The notes under the pieces are model-generated. The model did not search any database, was not told the DNA's origin, and worked only from the letters and a program-made list of their open reading frames with translations. The position numbers and the translations under genes were made by a program. From Acinetobacter corruptisaponis (lineage in GTDB: Bacteria; Pseudomonadota; Gammaproteobacteria; Pseudomonadales; Moraxellaceae), in the NCBI RefSeq assembly GCF_030053775.1, contig NZ_CP125669.1, forward strand, positions 3,467,962-3,531,961: a stretch of 64,000 nt of DNA, in the 5' to 3' direction. This document shows, piece after piece, positions 37,913-46,699 of this stretch (the first letter of the stretch is position 1; each line of letters starts with the position of its first letter).

Positions 37913-39106
37913 ATGCAAGATCAGGTATTGCGTCGTATCTTCATCCTCGCGGGACTCGCATTACTACTCTGGGTATTATATCTGTTAAAGCCAGTGGTAT
38001 TGCCATTTGTAGGGGCATTCTTTATTGCCTACCTGTTTAGCCCGCTTGTCGATACCCTTGTAAAGTTTAGGCTGCCACGCTGGCTGGCAATTAGTATTGT
38101 ATTCGTTGGGATTGGTATCACTTTAACTGTGGTGTTATGGTTTCTTGTGCCGTTGGTCTGGAAACAGCTCATGTATGCGCGAGACAGCATTCCAGCAGGG
38201 ATTCATTGGGTTAACTCCACGTTTCTGCCTTGGGTATCCAAAACCTTTAATGTTATTCCAATGGAACTGGATACCGAACAAATTTCCAAAACGATCATGG
38301 AATATGTCCAGACCAATTATAGTGCAGACAGTATTCAAACCATGTTGCTACGTTTGGCACAGTCAGGTCTGAATTTTATTCAACTGGGCGGAGTGGTGAT
38401 TTTAATTCCAATTATTTCATTCTATTTCCTTCTTGACTGGGAAAGAATGTTGCAAAGCTTTAGACGCCTGATTCCTCGGCCTTATGAAGCCTCGACCTTG
38501 AGAATTGTGGGTGAATGTCACAGTGTATTGGGTGCATTTGTGAAAGGGCAGTTTCTGGTGATGTTATTACTGGGAATTGTATATGCTGTTGGATTGCAGT
38601 TGATTGGGCTGGAGGTTGGCCTGATTATTGGGATGATCGCTGGTTTGGCGAGTATCATTCCTTATCTAGGTTTTGCGGTTGGTATTATTGCGGCGGTTGT
38701 TGCCACATTGTTCCAATTTGGACTGGACTGGACACAGCTTCTCTTGGTCGGTGTTGTGTTTATGATTGGACAAATGGTTGAAGGATATATTCTGCAACCT
38801 TTCCTGTTGGGCGATAAAATTGGCTTATCTCCAGTTGCGGTGGTGTTTGCAGTATTAGCTGGCGCACAACTTGGTGGTTTCCTTGGGATGTTGATTGCAT
38901 TACCTGTCGCAGCAGTGATTGTGGTGTTGTTAAAGCATGCGCGTGACAATTACGAAAAAAGCCGTCTTTATGGGTTACCGATTGAGGTGAGTGTTCCCCA
39001 TGGTGAAATTCAGCACATAAATGTTGATGCGGGTGATGTAGAACTTGATATTGAAATTAAAAACTCTCAAGATACAGGCACTTCAAATTCAAATGACTTT
39101 AAGTAA
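37913..39106 (+). CDS. AI-2E family / PerM-like transporter
   Basis: The 397-aa inner-membrane protein belongs to the AI-2E (TqsA/PerM/UPF0118) family: helices near residues 10-45 and 60-85, a middle soluble segment, then helices from about 155 on, with GLIIGMIAGLASIIPYLG as the family's most conserved stretch and QMVEGYILQPFLLG following. Members may export signals or act in ion homeostasis; here the function is unknown. Its position just upstream of hda (20 bp) is common in gammaproteobacteria and suggests one transcript. Confidence 0.92.
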   Translation: MQDQVLRRIFILAGLALLLWVLYLLKPVVLPFVGAFFIAYLFSPLVDTLVKFRLPRWLAISIVFVGIGITLTVVLWFLVPLVWKQLMYARDSIPAGIHWVNSTFLPWVSKTFNVIPMELDTEQISKTIMEYVQTNYSADSIQTMLLRLAQSGLNFIQLGGVVILIPIISFYFLLDWERMLQSFRRLIPRPYEASTLRIVGECHSVLGAFVKGQFLVMLLLGIVYAVGLQLIGLEVGLIIGMIAGLASIIPYLGFAVGIIAAVVATLFQFGLDWTQLLLVGVVFMIGQMVEGYILQPFLLGDKIGLSPVAVVFAVLAGAQLGGFLGMLIALPVAAVIVVLLKHARDNYEKSRLYGLPIEVSVPHGEIQHINVDAGDVELDIEIKNSQDTGTSNSNDFK

Positions 39107-39126
39107 TTGGGGAATATATTAACGAT

Positions 39127-39825
39127 ATGCGTCAACTGCAACTGGATATAGAACCACAACTGGATGCTCGAATCAGCGATTTTTCAGGTCCAGGTTGGGG
39201 AAATGTGGTTGATGCAGTCCGACAGTTACATGCAGGCTTGGTCAGCCGATTTTATGTCTATGGTGGAGCTGGAACAGGCAAGAGCCATTTGCTGTCTGCA
39301 ATTTGTGATTCATATCTGGAGTTAGGCCGCCAAGCAATAAAAGTATCCTTGTTGGAATTATTGGATGCGCCTATAGAAGCAATTACCTCATTAGAGTTTT
39401 ACGAATTGGTTGCTTTAGATGACATTGATGCAATCAGCGGTGTTCCTCATTGGCAGAAAGCAGTTTTTCACTTAATCAATAATCATGAGGGGCAACTGGT
39501 ATTTTCTTCCCGTGTGGCACCTATTGAGTTAAAACTTGAACTACCTGATTTGCAGTCCAGATTAACGCAGGCGGTAAGCGTAAAAGTTCCAAATGGAAGT
39601 TCATATGCAGACCGACAAGCCTTGCTGCAGTCTGTTATGACGAGGCGGGGCATTCATTTTGATCAGCAAATCGTTGACTATTTATTAAATAATGGCCCTC
39701 ATCAAGCGTCAGTATTGTTACAAACGCTAGCCCAACTTGAAAAAATGCTGAAAGGCGAAAAAACCAGGCTTTCCAATATGACACTCAAGCAAATCTATGC
39801 ATTGATTGATGAATATCGTCAATAA
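39127..39825 (+). CDS. hda: DnaA regulatory inactivator Hda
   Basis: Hda joins the beta sliding clamp and stimulates ATP hydrolysis by DnaA, which stops re-initiation. The 232-aa product starts with the clamp-binding stretch QLQLDI (residues 3-8) and has a DnaA-like AAA+ domain: Walker A YGGAGTGKSH, Walker B-like VALDDIDAISG, and SRLTQAVSVKVP with the Box VII region. It lacks the DnaA DNA-binding domain. The gene is next to a PerM-family gene. Confidence 0.93.
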   Translation: MRQLQLDIEPQLDARISDFSGPGWGNVVDAVRQLHAGLVSRFYVYGGAGTGKSHLLSAICDSYLELGRQAIKVSLLELLDAPIEAITSLEFYELVALDDIDAISGVPHWQKAVFHLINNHEGQLVFSSRVAPIELKLELPDLQSRLTQAVSVKVPNGSSYADRQALLQSVMTRRGIHFDQQIVDYLLNNGPHQASVLLQTLAQLEKMLKGEKTRLSNMTLKQIYALIDEYRQ

Positions 39826-39882
39826 TATAAAATTTCTTGAGAAATTGTGAGAGCTATGACAAAGTACGCACAAAGGATGTGG

Positions 39883-39903
39883 TTGCAAATTTAAATTTTG
39901 CAA
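39883..39903. promoter_or_regulatory. Near-perfect palindrome before the first CSLREA gene
   Basis: TTGCAAA-N7-TTTGCAA, with a TTTAAA-bearing spacer that extends the symmetry. It sits 35 bp before the ATG at 39938, at a position suited to operator or promoter binding. No regulator is known. Confidence 0.4.
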
Positions 39904-39937
39904 TACCAAGAAAAATGAAAAATAGAAGGAGATCGGT

Positions 39938-41812
39938 ATGCTCAAACGGACGCTTGCCTGCGCTTTATTTGCGGTTACTGGGCATGTTTATTCTGCGGAT
40001 ATTCAAGTCACAACGTTGGTTGATGAAGACAAGGATGATACCGTTTGTTCATTACGAGAAGCTGTAGAATTTCTAAATAAACGTAGCCAGACAGCGTTTG
40101 AGAATGGTTACCATGGTTGTGGTGATAAGGAAGCTAGCTCAAATATTGTTTTAAAGCGTGACCAAATATACCAGCTGAATTCAGCATTAAATATTAAGGC
40201 AGCAATGACCATTAATACCGCTGCTAGTGAAATCTTTAACGATGATAAAAAGGGATTAAACAATGCAACGATTAAAATGGCGGGAACAGACCGTATTTTT
40301 GTTATAGATGATGCCAGTATCGAAAATAGTTTAATTTCTGTAAATTTAATTGAGTTAAACCTACAAGGCTCTTCTACCAAAGTAAATGATGGTGGGTTAA
40401 TTCTAAATCGTGAAGCCTTATCTATTCAATATTCCCGTTTAATTGGTGGTCATTCAAATAAGGGCGGGGCAATTTATAATGCTGGTATCTTATCTGACGC
40501 ACAAAAAACAGCAGGTACACTAACAATTAGCAATAGTATTCTACAAAATAATAAAGCAGATCAAGGTGCTGTACTATATAGTGAAATGCCGCTCTATTTA
40601 ATTAGCCAAACTGTTATTCGTGATAATGAAAGCTTAACAGGTACAAATGGTGTAGTGTTATATGTTCAAACGGGTTTTACTGATAATACTATTGGTAGTG
40701 CATTAAGTAATCGTAGTGCTGGCTTAAGAAATAGTACGATATTTCACAATATAGGGGATTATATTGCAAATATCCGTGAAGGCATGTTTTTAAACAATAT
40801 TACATTGATTAAAAATAAGTCAGGTGGGTTATATTTGCAGGCATCAAAATGGAAATATACGACAACCAGTGACGGTGAAACGAAAACAACAGAAGCTCCT
40901 AGTTCATATATATCTAATAGTATTATTGCAGGAAATACTGGTAGTGATTTTGACTATATGGCTGACGATGCAACAGTGGTACAAAGTACTTTAACCACTG
41001 TAGAGGATTTTAGGCACAATACACCAAGTGAACGTCCAAATTTTGCACTTAATACAAATAAATTAGTGGCAGGTGGTGTGAATGATGAGGGTGTGTGTGA
41101 TGCTCCACCAGCAGATGGTTTATTATGCCCATATGCGACCCCTAAAGATAAAATGTTGGGTTTCTTTAAACCACGTCTATTAATGTCCTATAAAAAGTTG
41201 TCAGATTCTCTTATTGTGAATAAGGGGCGAATTTATAGTGATGGGAGCAGTATTGGTCTTGCAAGCTGTGAAACAACTGATCAGAAAGGAAATAGTCGTA
41301 GTGGTTATGACGAGTTGTGTGATTTAGGTGCAATAGAGCTTGTTGTGAACCGTAGTGAAGTTCCAATAGCGGGACAAAGCATTTTATATGGCGAAACAGC
41401 AAAATTTAGTATTGCAGATAGCTTATTGGATGGAGAGTTATTAGATCCAACCTCTTGTGAACAGTTTCTAGGTAAGCGTTCTGATGGTCAAGCATGGCAA
41501 CCAGGGTGTTTGGATATACAACAAACAGCAACTCCATCTAAAGGTAAGTTAACCATAGATCAAGAGGGTAATGTAGTTTATGCACCAGATGGTGACTGGC
41601 ATGGCGCGGATAAATTTAATTTGCGGGTGATAACAACGACCACTCGCTTTAATGATGTATCTAATTATTATATTAATATTCCAACAACCATTATTCAGGA
41701 TCCACCAAATAACTTTAAAAGTAAAACAGTGAATGTTTCAGGTGGAGGAATTGGTTTTAGTGCGATACTCATGCTGTTAGGTTTAGTTGGATTCCGTCGT
41801 TTTAAATCATAA
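39938..41812 (+). CDS. CSLREA-domain surface protein with GlyGly-CTERM tail (rhombotarget A-like)
   Basis: The 624-aa secreted protein has a signal peptide (ACALFAVTGHVYSA), then a CSLREA motif (VCSLREAVEFL, about residues 35-46), a right-handed beta-helix body with repeating GGAIYNAG-like and DNxx turns (about 110-330), a domain resembling a cadherin/Ig fold (KGKLTIDQEGNVVYAPDG), and a C-terminal tail: Gly-Gly-Gly, a hydrophobic helix (FSAILMLLGLVGF) and RRFKS. This tail is the GlyGly-CTERM type processed by rhombosortase in other bacteria; no rhombosortase gene is in the window. GAAGGAGA precedes the ATG. Its paralogue follows after 16 bp. Confidence 0.88.
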   Translation: MLKRTLACALFAVTGHVYSADIQVTTLVDEDKDDTVCSLREAVEFLNKRSQTAFENGYHGCGDKEASSNIVLKRDQIYQLNSALNIKAAMTINTAASEIFNDDKKGLNNATIKMAGTDRIFVIDDASIENSLISVNLIELNLQGSSTKVNDGGLILNREALSIQYSRLIGGHSNKGGAIYNAGILSDAQKTAGTLTISNSILQNNKADQGAVLYSEMPLYLISQTVIRDNESLTGTNGVVLYVQTGFTDNTIGSALSNRSAGLRNSTIFHNIGDYIANIREGMFLNNITLIKNKSGGLYLQASKWKYTTTSDGETKTTEAPSSYISNSIIAGNTGSDFDYMADDATVVQSTLTTVEDFRHNTPSERPNFALNTNKLVAGGVNDEGVCDAPPADGLLCPYATPKDKMLGFFKPRLLMSYKKLSDSLIVNKGRIYSDGSSIGLASCETTDQKGNSRSGYDELCDLGAIELVVNRSEVPIAGQSILYGETAKFSIADSLLDGELLDPTSCEQFLGKRSDGQAWQPGCLDIQQTATPSKGKLTIDQEGNVVYAPDGDWHGADKFNLRVITTTTRFNDVSNYYINIPTTIIQDPPNNFKSKTVNVSGGGIGFSAILMLLGLVGFRRFKS

Positions 41813-41828
41813 TCAGGGATATGATGAG

Positions 41829-44321
41829 ATGAAAAATTATAAAAAAGCCATATTGGCGACTATGATTCTTGCAACAATGCCTTTACTTGCAGCAACAAGT
41901 GATGCGCCAATAAATGTAACAACTTTTGAAGATGAAGATGGCGAAAACTTAAATGCTTGTTCATTGCGAGAAGCATTAAAAGCTGCGGAGTTACGCAAAC
42001 CTTATGGTGGATGTGAATCTACTGATATTTTATCAACAACTCAAAAAGTGATTCAGCTTCAAGCAGGGGAATATATACTTAAAAAAGAATTAACACCCAA
42101 TGTTAATGTATTAATTTGGGGAGCAAGCCCAGTCGATTGGCAAGAAAAAAAGGTTTTGATTAATGATATTGTGAATCAATATCCTGCGGAAACACCATTA
42201 AAAACCACAATTAAAGCAGAGAACTCACGTATTTTTAATACAACATTTGGAGCCAAGGGCTTAACATTAAATAATCTTATTTTAACGGGTGGGAGAACAA
42301 GTGATAAAGGAGGGGCAATCTATGCTGGAGCAGATGTAGTTTTGCAAAACACTCAAATTTTGGATTCGAAAGCAGATCAAGAAGGTGGAGCGATCTTTTT
42401 AGCTGGACCAACAGCTTCATTAACTCTAACTGACAGTTTAATTCAAAAAAATATTGCACCTAAAGGTAGTGTGCTTTCAATGAGTTGTTTTAATGATATT
42501 GTTTATTCTAAAAGAAAAGTTAATCTCACAGGAAGTAGTTTTATTAAAAATGGGGCCACAGATTCTGACAGTATGTTTGAATTATGTGGAGAACCAGAAG
42601 TTATTTTAACTAATAATACAATTGCCCAAAATACAGTAAAGACATCGACAGGTAATTTAATTAAGTTTACGGGTGACGCTACAACTGAAAATACTTCAAA
42701 TAATAAGTCTAGTATTTTAAGTAATGGAAGTAGTTTAACGTTAACAAGTAATACAATTGTTGAAAATCAGGGCTATACGACGCTTTTGTATGATAAACTT
42801 GGTTCTAAAAGTCTAAATTCTAATATTATAGCGTATAATGGTGGAAGTGATAGTTACGGTTGTCGCTATTTATTGGGAGATGTTTCGGAGCAGGAATCTG
42901 TTAGATTTACCGTTCAATATAATGCTTTATCATTAAAGAAAGATGATACAGCAGATCGGACAGCTAATCAGTGTGATTTACCAAAAGAAGCTTTAAAGGA
43001 TAATAAAACCAATATTAATATAAGTGATATTGATATTCGAACATTATTAAGTCCATTGCAACCTGCTTCTAAATATACTTCTTTCTTTCCACTGTATTAC
43101 CCTAAAAATAATGGAACAGAAACAGATTTAGTTGATATTGATGGAACGGGTTGTAGCTCAACAGATCAACGTGGTTTGGCACGTAATACCAATCAAACTC
43201 TATATTTTAATCCTGAAGCAGCTAATAGATGTGATATTGGTTCAGTTGAGCTAATGAAGCTAACAGCAGGTGATATTAGTGATTTAGCGAATAGTTCAAT
43301 TAGTGAATTAATTAAAAGTTATCAAAGTCAATATGACTTTTTTAAAGATCTTGTTGAGAAACCAAATGATGAGATTTTTTTGACTTATTATAAATCTCGA
43401 TTAGAGCAATATGAGAACTTATTAAAATATACAAAAGAAAATTTAAAATATCGTGCAATATTTGTAGACCTAAATAATTATAAACTTCCATTACCTCGAG
43501 AAGTTGAATTGACTGAAGGTGATGATAAAGGTAGTTATAAATTAGATTTCTTTAATCCAGATAGTTATGAGATAAAAGTAGAACGACTTGGGGTTGGTCA
43601 GCTTAATGGTAAAGTGCTAAACATTCAACAACCTCCCGATCCAAATTTGATGTGTGACTGGAATGAAAAGTTACAACAGATCGTGATTTACCGTAAAGAT
43701 GATGTGATTACACAGGCGGGTGATAAAGCATTTTGTAAGTATACAATTACTACTAAGCCAGGTATTCAGCCTGAACAAACTTCATCAGGTTTAATTCAGG
43801 CAGCATTTGTTAACATTGCCCCTGTAGCAAAAGATACGTCTGTAACTTTAAAATATCGACAACATGAAAAAGCCACATTGAATTTATTAAGTTTTGCAAA
43901 TGATGATGGCGATACAGGTGAGGGGGGGAAAGGACCTGAGAATAACCCAAATAAACCTGCTTTCTGGAAAAACGAAGAGGGTGTTGAATTACCAATTCGT
44001 TTAACCAATGTACCAACTAGAGATTTGACCATAACAGCAGATCGTCAAGGGGCTTGTCCTGAAACAGATGATAAAGAAATCTGTTATGGCGGTAATATTT
44101 ATGTTCAGGAAGTAAATACATTTAATCCATTTAATTTCTCATTTAATTATCAAGTTTATGACGCAGATGGCACTGCTTCAAACGCTGCAACAGTGAGTGT
44201 CATTAGTACGGCTACAACAACCGATGATACTCGCCCTGCGGGTAGCGGCGGTGGCAGCACGGGGATTTTCTCAATATTGGGGTTGTTAAGTTTACTTGTT
44301 TATCGCCGATTCAGAAAATAG
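41829..44321 (+). CDS. CSLREA-domain surface protein with GlyGly-CTERM tail, second copy
   Basis: This 830-aa paralogue starts at ATG 41829 (an upstream in-frame ATG at 41787 lies inside the previous gene). It has a signal peptide (ILATMILATMPLLAAT), CSLREALKAAEL near residue 46, beta-helix segments with GGAIYAG and GGAIFLAG, a lineage-typical GTGCSSTDQRGLARN stretch, a helix-rich region (about 480-560), further Ig-like parts (VAKDTSVTLKYRQHEKA) and the tail GSGGGSTG, a helix (FSILGLLSLLVY) and RRFRK. It differs by a longer body. The pair most likely arose by duplication and encode exported, membrane- or surface-anchored proteins. Confidence 0.88.
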   Translation: MKNYKKAILATMILATMPLLAATSDAPINVTTFEDEDGENLNACSLREALKAAELRKPYGGCESTDILSTTQKVIQLQAGEYILKKELTPNVNVLIWGASPVDWQEKKVLINDIVNQYPAETPLKTTIKAENSRIFNTTFGAKGLTLNNLILTGGRTSDKGGAIYAGADVVLQNTQILDSKADQEGGAIFLAGPTASLTLTDSLIQKNIAPKGSVLSMSCFNDIVYSKRKVNLTGSSFIKNGATDSDSMFELCGEPEVILTNNTIAQNTVKTSTGNLIKFTGDATTENTSNNKSSILSNGSSLTLTSNTIVENQGYTTLLYDKLGSKSLNSNIIAYNGGSDSYGCRYLLGDVSEQESVRFTVQYNALSLKKDDTADRTANQCDLPKEALKDNKTNINISDIDIRTLLSPLQPASKYTSFFPLYYPKNNGTETDLVDIDGTGCSSTDQRGLARNTNQTLYFNPEAANRCDIGSVELMKLTAGDISDLANSSISELIKSYQSQYDFFKDLVEKPNDEIFLTYYKSRLEQYENLLKYTKENLKYRAIFVDLNNYKLPLPREVELTEGDDKGSYKLDFFNPDSYEIKVERLGVGQLNGKVLNIQQPPDPNLMCDWNEKLQQIVIYRKDDVITQAGDKAFCKYTITTKPGIQPEQTSSGLIQAAFVNIAPVAKDTSVTLKYRQHEKATLNLLSFANDDGDTGEGGKGPENNPNKPAFWKNEEGVELPIRLTNVPTRDLTITADRQGACPETDDKEICYGGNIYVQEVNTFNPFNFSFNYQVYDADGTASNAATVSVISTATTTDDTRPAGSGGGSTGIFSILGLLSLLVYRRFRK

Positions 44322-44334
44322 AAGCGGTGAATTA

Positions 44335-44366
44335 AAAAAATAGCGCTATTTATAGCGCTATTTTTT
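44335..44366. terminator. Bidirectional terminator after the CSLREA pair
   Basis: Perfect 15-bp stem AAAAAATAGCGCTAT / ATAGCGCTATTTTTT with TT between, ideal for both convergent transcripts. Confidence 0.9.
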
Positions 44367-44401
44367 ATATATTTTAAATAATGATTGATGTGTTGAATGA
44401 A

Positions 44402-44791
44402 TTAGTGCTCAGAATATTTAGTTAGATATTCATCTCTAATTGTTACACGTTCTTCCAAACTCGCATTTTGCATGCGTTTACGTAAGTTATTTCGCTCCTG
44501 GGTGCTCATTTTCTGCCAGACATCACGCATTTTTTGTTTTTCATCATCTGGTAATTGTGTAAACCACTCCATTCTTTGCTGGAGTTGTGAGCCTTGGTCT
44601 GTTGGAATTTCTTTCAATGTTTGGTAGCGTTTAATTAAGATACGCTGTTCTTCAGGGGATAAATCATCCCATGCTTCTTCAGCTGTCGGTTTGCTGGGTT
44701 TAGAGAAAACCCAAAACCGTTCTGAACCAGCAAAACTGGTTTGTAATAAACCCAATGTACACACAACAAGTGCTAACTTTCTAGCTGCCAT
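44402..44791 (-). CDS. DUF3106-like secreted protein
   Basis: The 129-aa product (ATG 44791, inside the end of the previous gene) has a signal peptide (LALVVCTLGLLQTSFA) and a helical DUF3106-like body with repeated short helices: LSPEEQRILIKRYQTLKEI, LPDDEKQKMRDVWQKM, STQERNNLRKRMQNA, SLEERVTIRDEY. In Betaproteobacteria the same kind of protein follows a sigma factor and a small membrane protein, as here. Function is unknown; the helices suggest a periplasmic chaperone- or sensor-like role, which is speculative. Confidence 0.78.
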   Translation of the reverse strand: MAARKLALVVCTLGLLQTSFAGSERFWVFSKPSKPTAEEAWDDLSPEEQRILIKRYQTLKEIPTDQGSQLQQRMEWFTQLPDDEKQKMRDVWQKMSTQERNNLRKRMQNASLEERVTIRDEYLTKYSEH

Positions 44792-45104
44792 GTGGAACTT
44801 TATCCTCACCCAAGACCATTAACATTTCCATATCTTCAACCATTTGTGGCGAAAGCTTTGGATTTACGATGACCTGGTTTTGCGGTTTGTCTGCGAGTTG
44901 TAAAGAACTTGGGAGAACCACAATACCCATGATTGCAGCGGCAAATGCAAAACCAGTCATTTTCCAGATACTGTAAAAAGATGTAGGTCTTTTTTGAACA
45001 GAATCCAGAACATGATTCATCACTAGCATTTTATTGTGATGTTGTTCTCTTGCGAGTTGGTCAAGCTTGGAAGTCACTCGTTTGGTGAATTCATCTTTTT
45101 TCAT
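44781..45104 (-). CDS. Small membrane protein, anti-sigma candidate
   Basis: The 107-aa product has a basic cytoplasmic head (KKDEFTKRVTSKLDQLAREQ), one membrane helix at about residues 50-68 (TGFAFAAAIMGIVVLPSSL) and a 35-residue periplasmic tail rich in Met/Glu. It overlaps the sigma gene by 14 bp and its own stop lies within the next gene start, so all three are coupled. The place is that of DUF3619-type proteins beside sigma factors in other bacteria. It could hold the sigma factor at the membrane; this is inference from context, with no anti-sigma motif visible. Confidence 0.65.
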   Translation of the reverse strand: MKKDEFTKRVTSKLDQLAREQHHNKMLVMNHVLDSVQKRPTSFYSIWKMTGFAFAAAIMGIVVLPSSLQLADKPQNQVIVNPKLSPQMVEDMEMLMVLGEDKVPHGS

Positions 45105-45729
45105 TTGATGATCCTCCCGTATGTGGGTTTAAATGCTCTAAAGCGATTCTGAGTCCCTGAATTGCACGATGATAATGTGTTTTCACACTGCCTTCACTGC
45201 AATCCATGATTTGAGCTGTAGTCATGGTATCAAAACCCTCCCACGCTCTTAGCATAAATGCCTGCTGTTGACGTACTGGTAATTGGTTGATTGCAGCCTG
45301 AATTTCCTCCATTGTGACTTCCTGATCAAGAAAATCGAATGGATTAGGTGTGGATTCATCTACAATATCAATGATTTCATCATCATCATCCAAATTCACT
45401 TTTTTAAACAATGAAAATGGACTTGCTCGGCGTACTTCTTTGCGTCGCCAATCCTGTAGTTTGTTATTTAGAATGGTATAGAACAGGGGATACCATTCTT
45501 CGGTGCTTTTATCTGAATATGATTTATGCAATGAAATAAAGGCTTCCTGAACCAGATCCATTGCAATGCCTTGTTGTCCCTGTGTTGCACTTTCCATCAT
45601 CACAAGCGCACGACCTGTAACGTCTTGCATAAAAAAACGCAGACGTTGTTCAACAGTACTGCGGTCAGTACCATTATCAGTTCGGGCCTGTTTCGGTGCT
45701 AAATCCATAGAGATGGAAAATCCTGTCAT
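45091..45729 (-). CDS. ECF-type RNA polymerase sigma factor
   Basis: The 212-aa sigma-70 family protein has region 2 near residues 40-90 (DLVQEAFISLHKSYSDK, the core-binding helix; FYTILNNKLQDWRRKE, the -10-reading helix) and region 4 near 140-195 (LPVRQQQAFMLRAWEGFDTMTTAQIMDCSEGSVKTHYHRAIQGLR). There is an acidic insert between them (LDDDDEIIDIVDE). No region 1 or 3 is present, so it is an ECF-like sigma. It leads a three-gene coupled operon. Targets are unknown; the CSLREA genes next door are plausible but unproven. Confidence 0.9.
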   Translation of the reverse strand: MTGFSISMDLAPKQARTDNGTDRSTVEQRLRFFMQDVTGRALVMMESATQGQQGIAMDLVQEAFISLHKSYSDKSTEEWYPLFYTILNNKLQDWRRKEVRRASPFSLFKKVNLDDDDEIIDIVDESTPNPFDFLDQEVTMEEIQAAINQLPVRQQQAFMLRAWEGFDTMTTAQIMDCSEGSVKTHYHRAIQGLRIALEHLNPHTGGSSNEKR

Positions 45730-45865
45730 GGATACCCACCATTATTTCAATTCATTAGTTCTATAACGTTGAAAATGGTGGATGCGTTGACAACTTAAGC
45801 AATTATTTTTAGTAGTGTAATTGATTTTCTCGGCAGAGAAAGTGTATGTAAAATAATTTAACGTT

Positions 45866-46642
45866 TTACTGACGTTGGCGAACCATCTCAAACAGACAGA
45901 TTGATCCCGCAATTGCAACGTTCAAGGACTCCTGACCACCAGGTTGAGGAATAGTGACAGCCTGGGCATGTTCAAGGGCATAGTCACTTGCACCTTGGCC
46001 TTCATTACCTAGAATCCAGACACAGGGCTGGGTTAAATCCTTGCCATATAAACTGGTGGAGCGATGGGAGCTGGTAACAAACACAGGAATATTAAACTTT
46101 GGTAAAATATCTGTAAGTTGATAATTCTCAAAACAGTTTAAACTAAAATGTGCACCCATGCCTGCACGTAGTACTCGGGGAGACCAAAGTAATGCTGAAC
46201 CCTGGGTACAAATGACTTGTTGAACATTGGCCGCTGCTGCTGAGCGTAATAATGTACCCACATTACCTGGATCCTGAACATTTTCAAGAATCAGGGTGTC
46301 TTTGTTAAAATCAATAGTTTGAATATTTGAGGGCAAATCAATAATGGCCAAACAGGGTAGGGTTGTACCTAGTGTACTGAGATCTTTATATAAAACCTCA
46401 CTGATCACAAAGATATGCCCCTTGTGCAATTCAATTATCTTTTGCAAATCTGGATGGGACAAGGCTTGTTCAGTGGTAAACAGGGAAAAGATTTTCTTTT
46501 GTTGTTGTAACCATGTTAGGCACAGATGTGTTCCTTCGAGTACCGTTTGTTGATGTTTTTTTCGAGCACTGTTGAGTTCGATGAGTCCACGCAAATGTTT
46601 GATTTTTGCATTGTCTTTTGATTCTAAAAAAATAACCGCCAT
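45866..46642 (-). CDS. TrmH/SpoU-family RNA methyltransferase
   Basis: The 258-aa product (ATG 46642; a TTG 15 bp upstream is possible) has an N-terminal substrate-binding domain (KIKHLRGLIELNSARKKHQQTVLEGTHL, residues 10-37) and the SpoU knotted catalytic domain: LILENVQDPGNVGTLLRSAAA, VWILGNEGQGAS and IPQPGGQESLNVAIAG. It methylates a 2'-O ribose in tRNA or rRNA; the exact target is not known. It is a single gene. Confidence 0.93.
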   Translation of the reverse strand: MAVIFLESKDNAKIKHLRGLIELNSARKKHQQTVLEGTHLCLTWLQQQKKIFSLFTTEQALSHPDLQKIIELHKGHIFVISEVLYKDLSTLGTTLPCLAIIDLPSNIQTIDFNKDTLILENVQDPGNVGTLLRSAAAANVQQVICTQGSALLWSPRVLRAGMGAHFSLNCFENYQLTDILPKFNIPVFVTSSHRSTSLYGKDLTQPCVWILGNEGQGASDYALEHAQAVTIPQPGGQESLNVAIAGSICLFEMVRQRQ

Positions 46643-46699
46643 AGGGTAAATATCCAAATGGGCATTACAATTTATAATGCCCTGATTATTAAAAAATAA

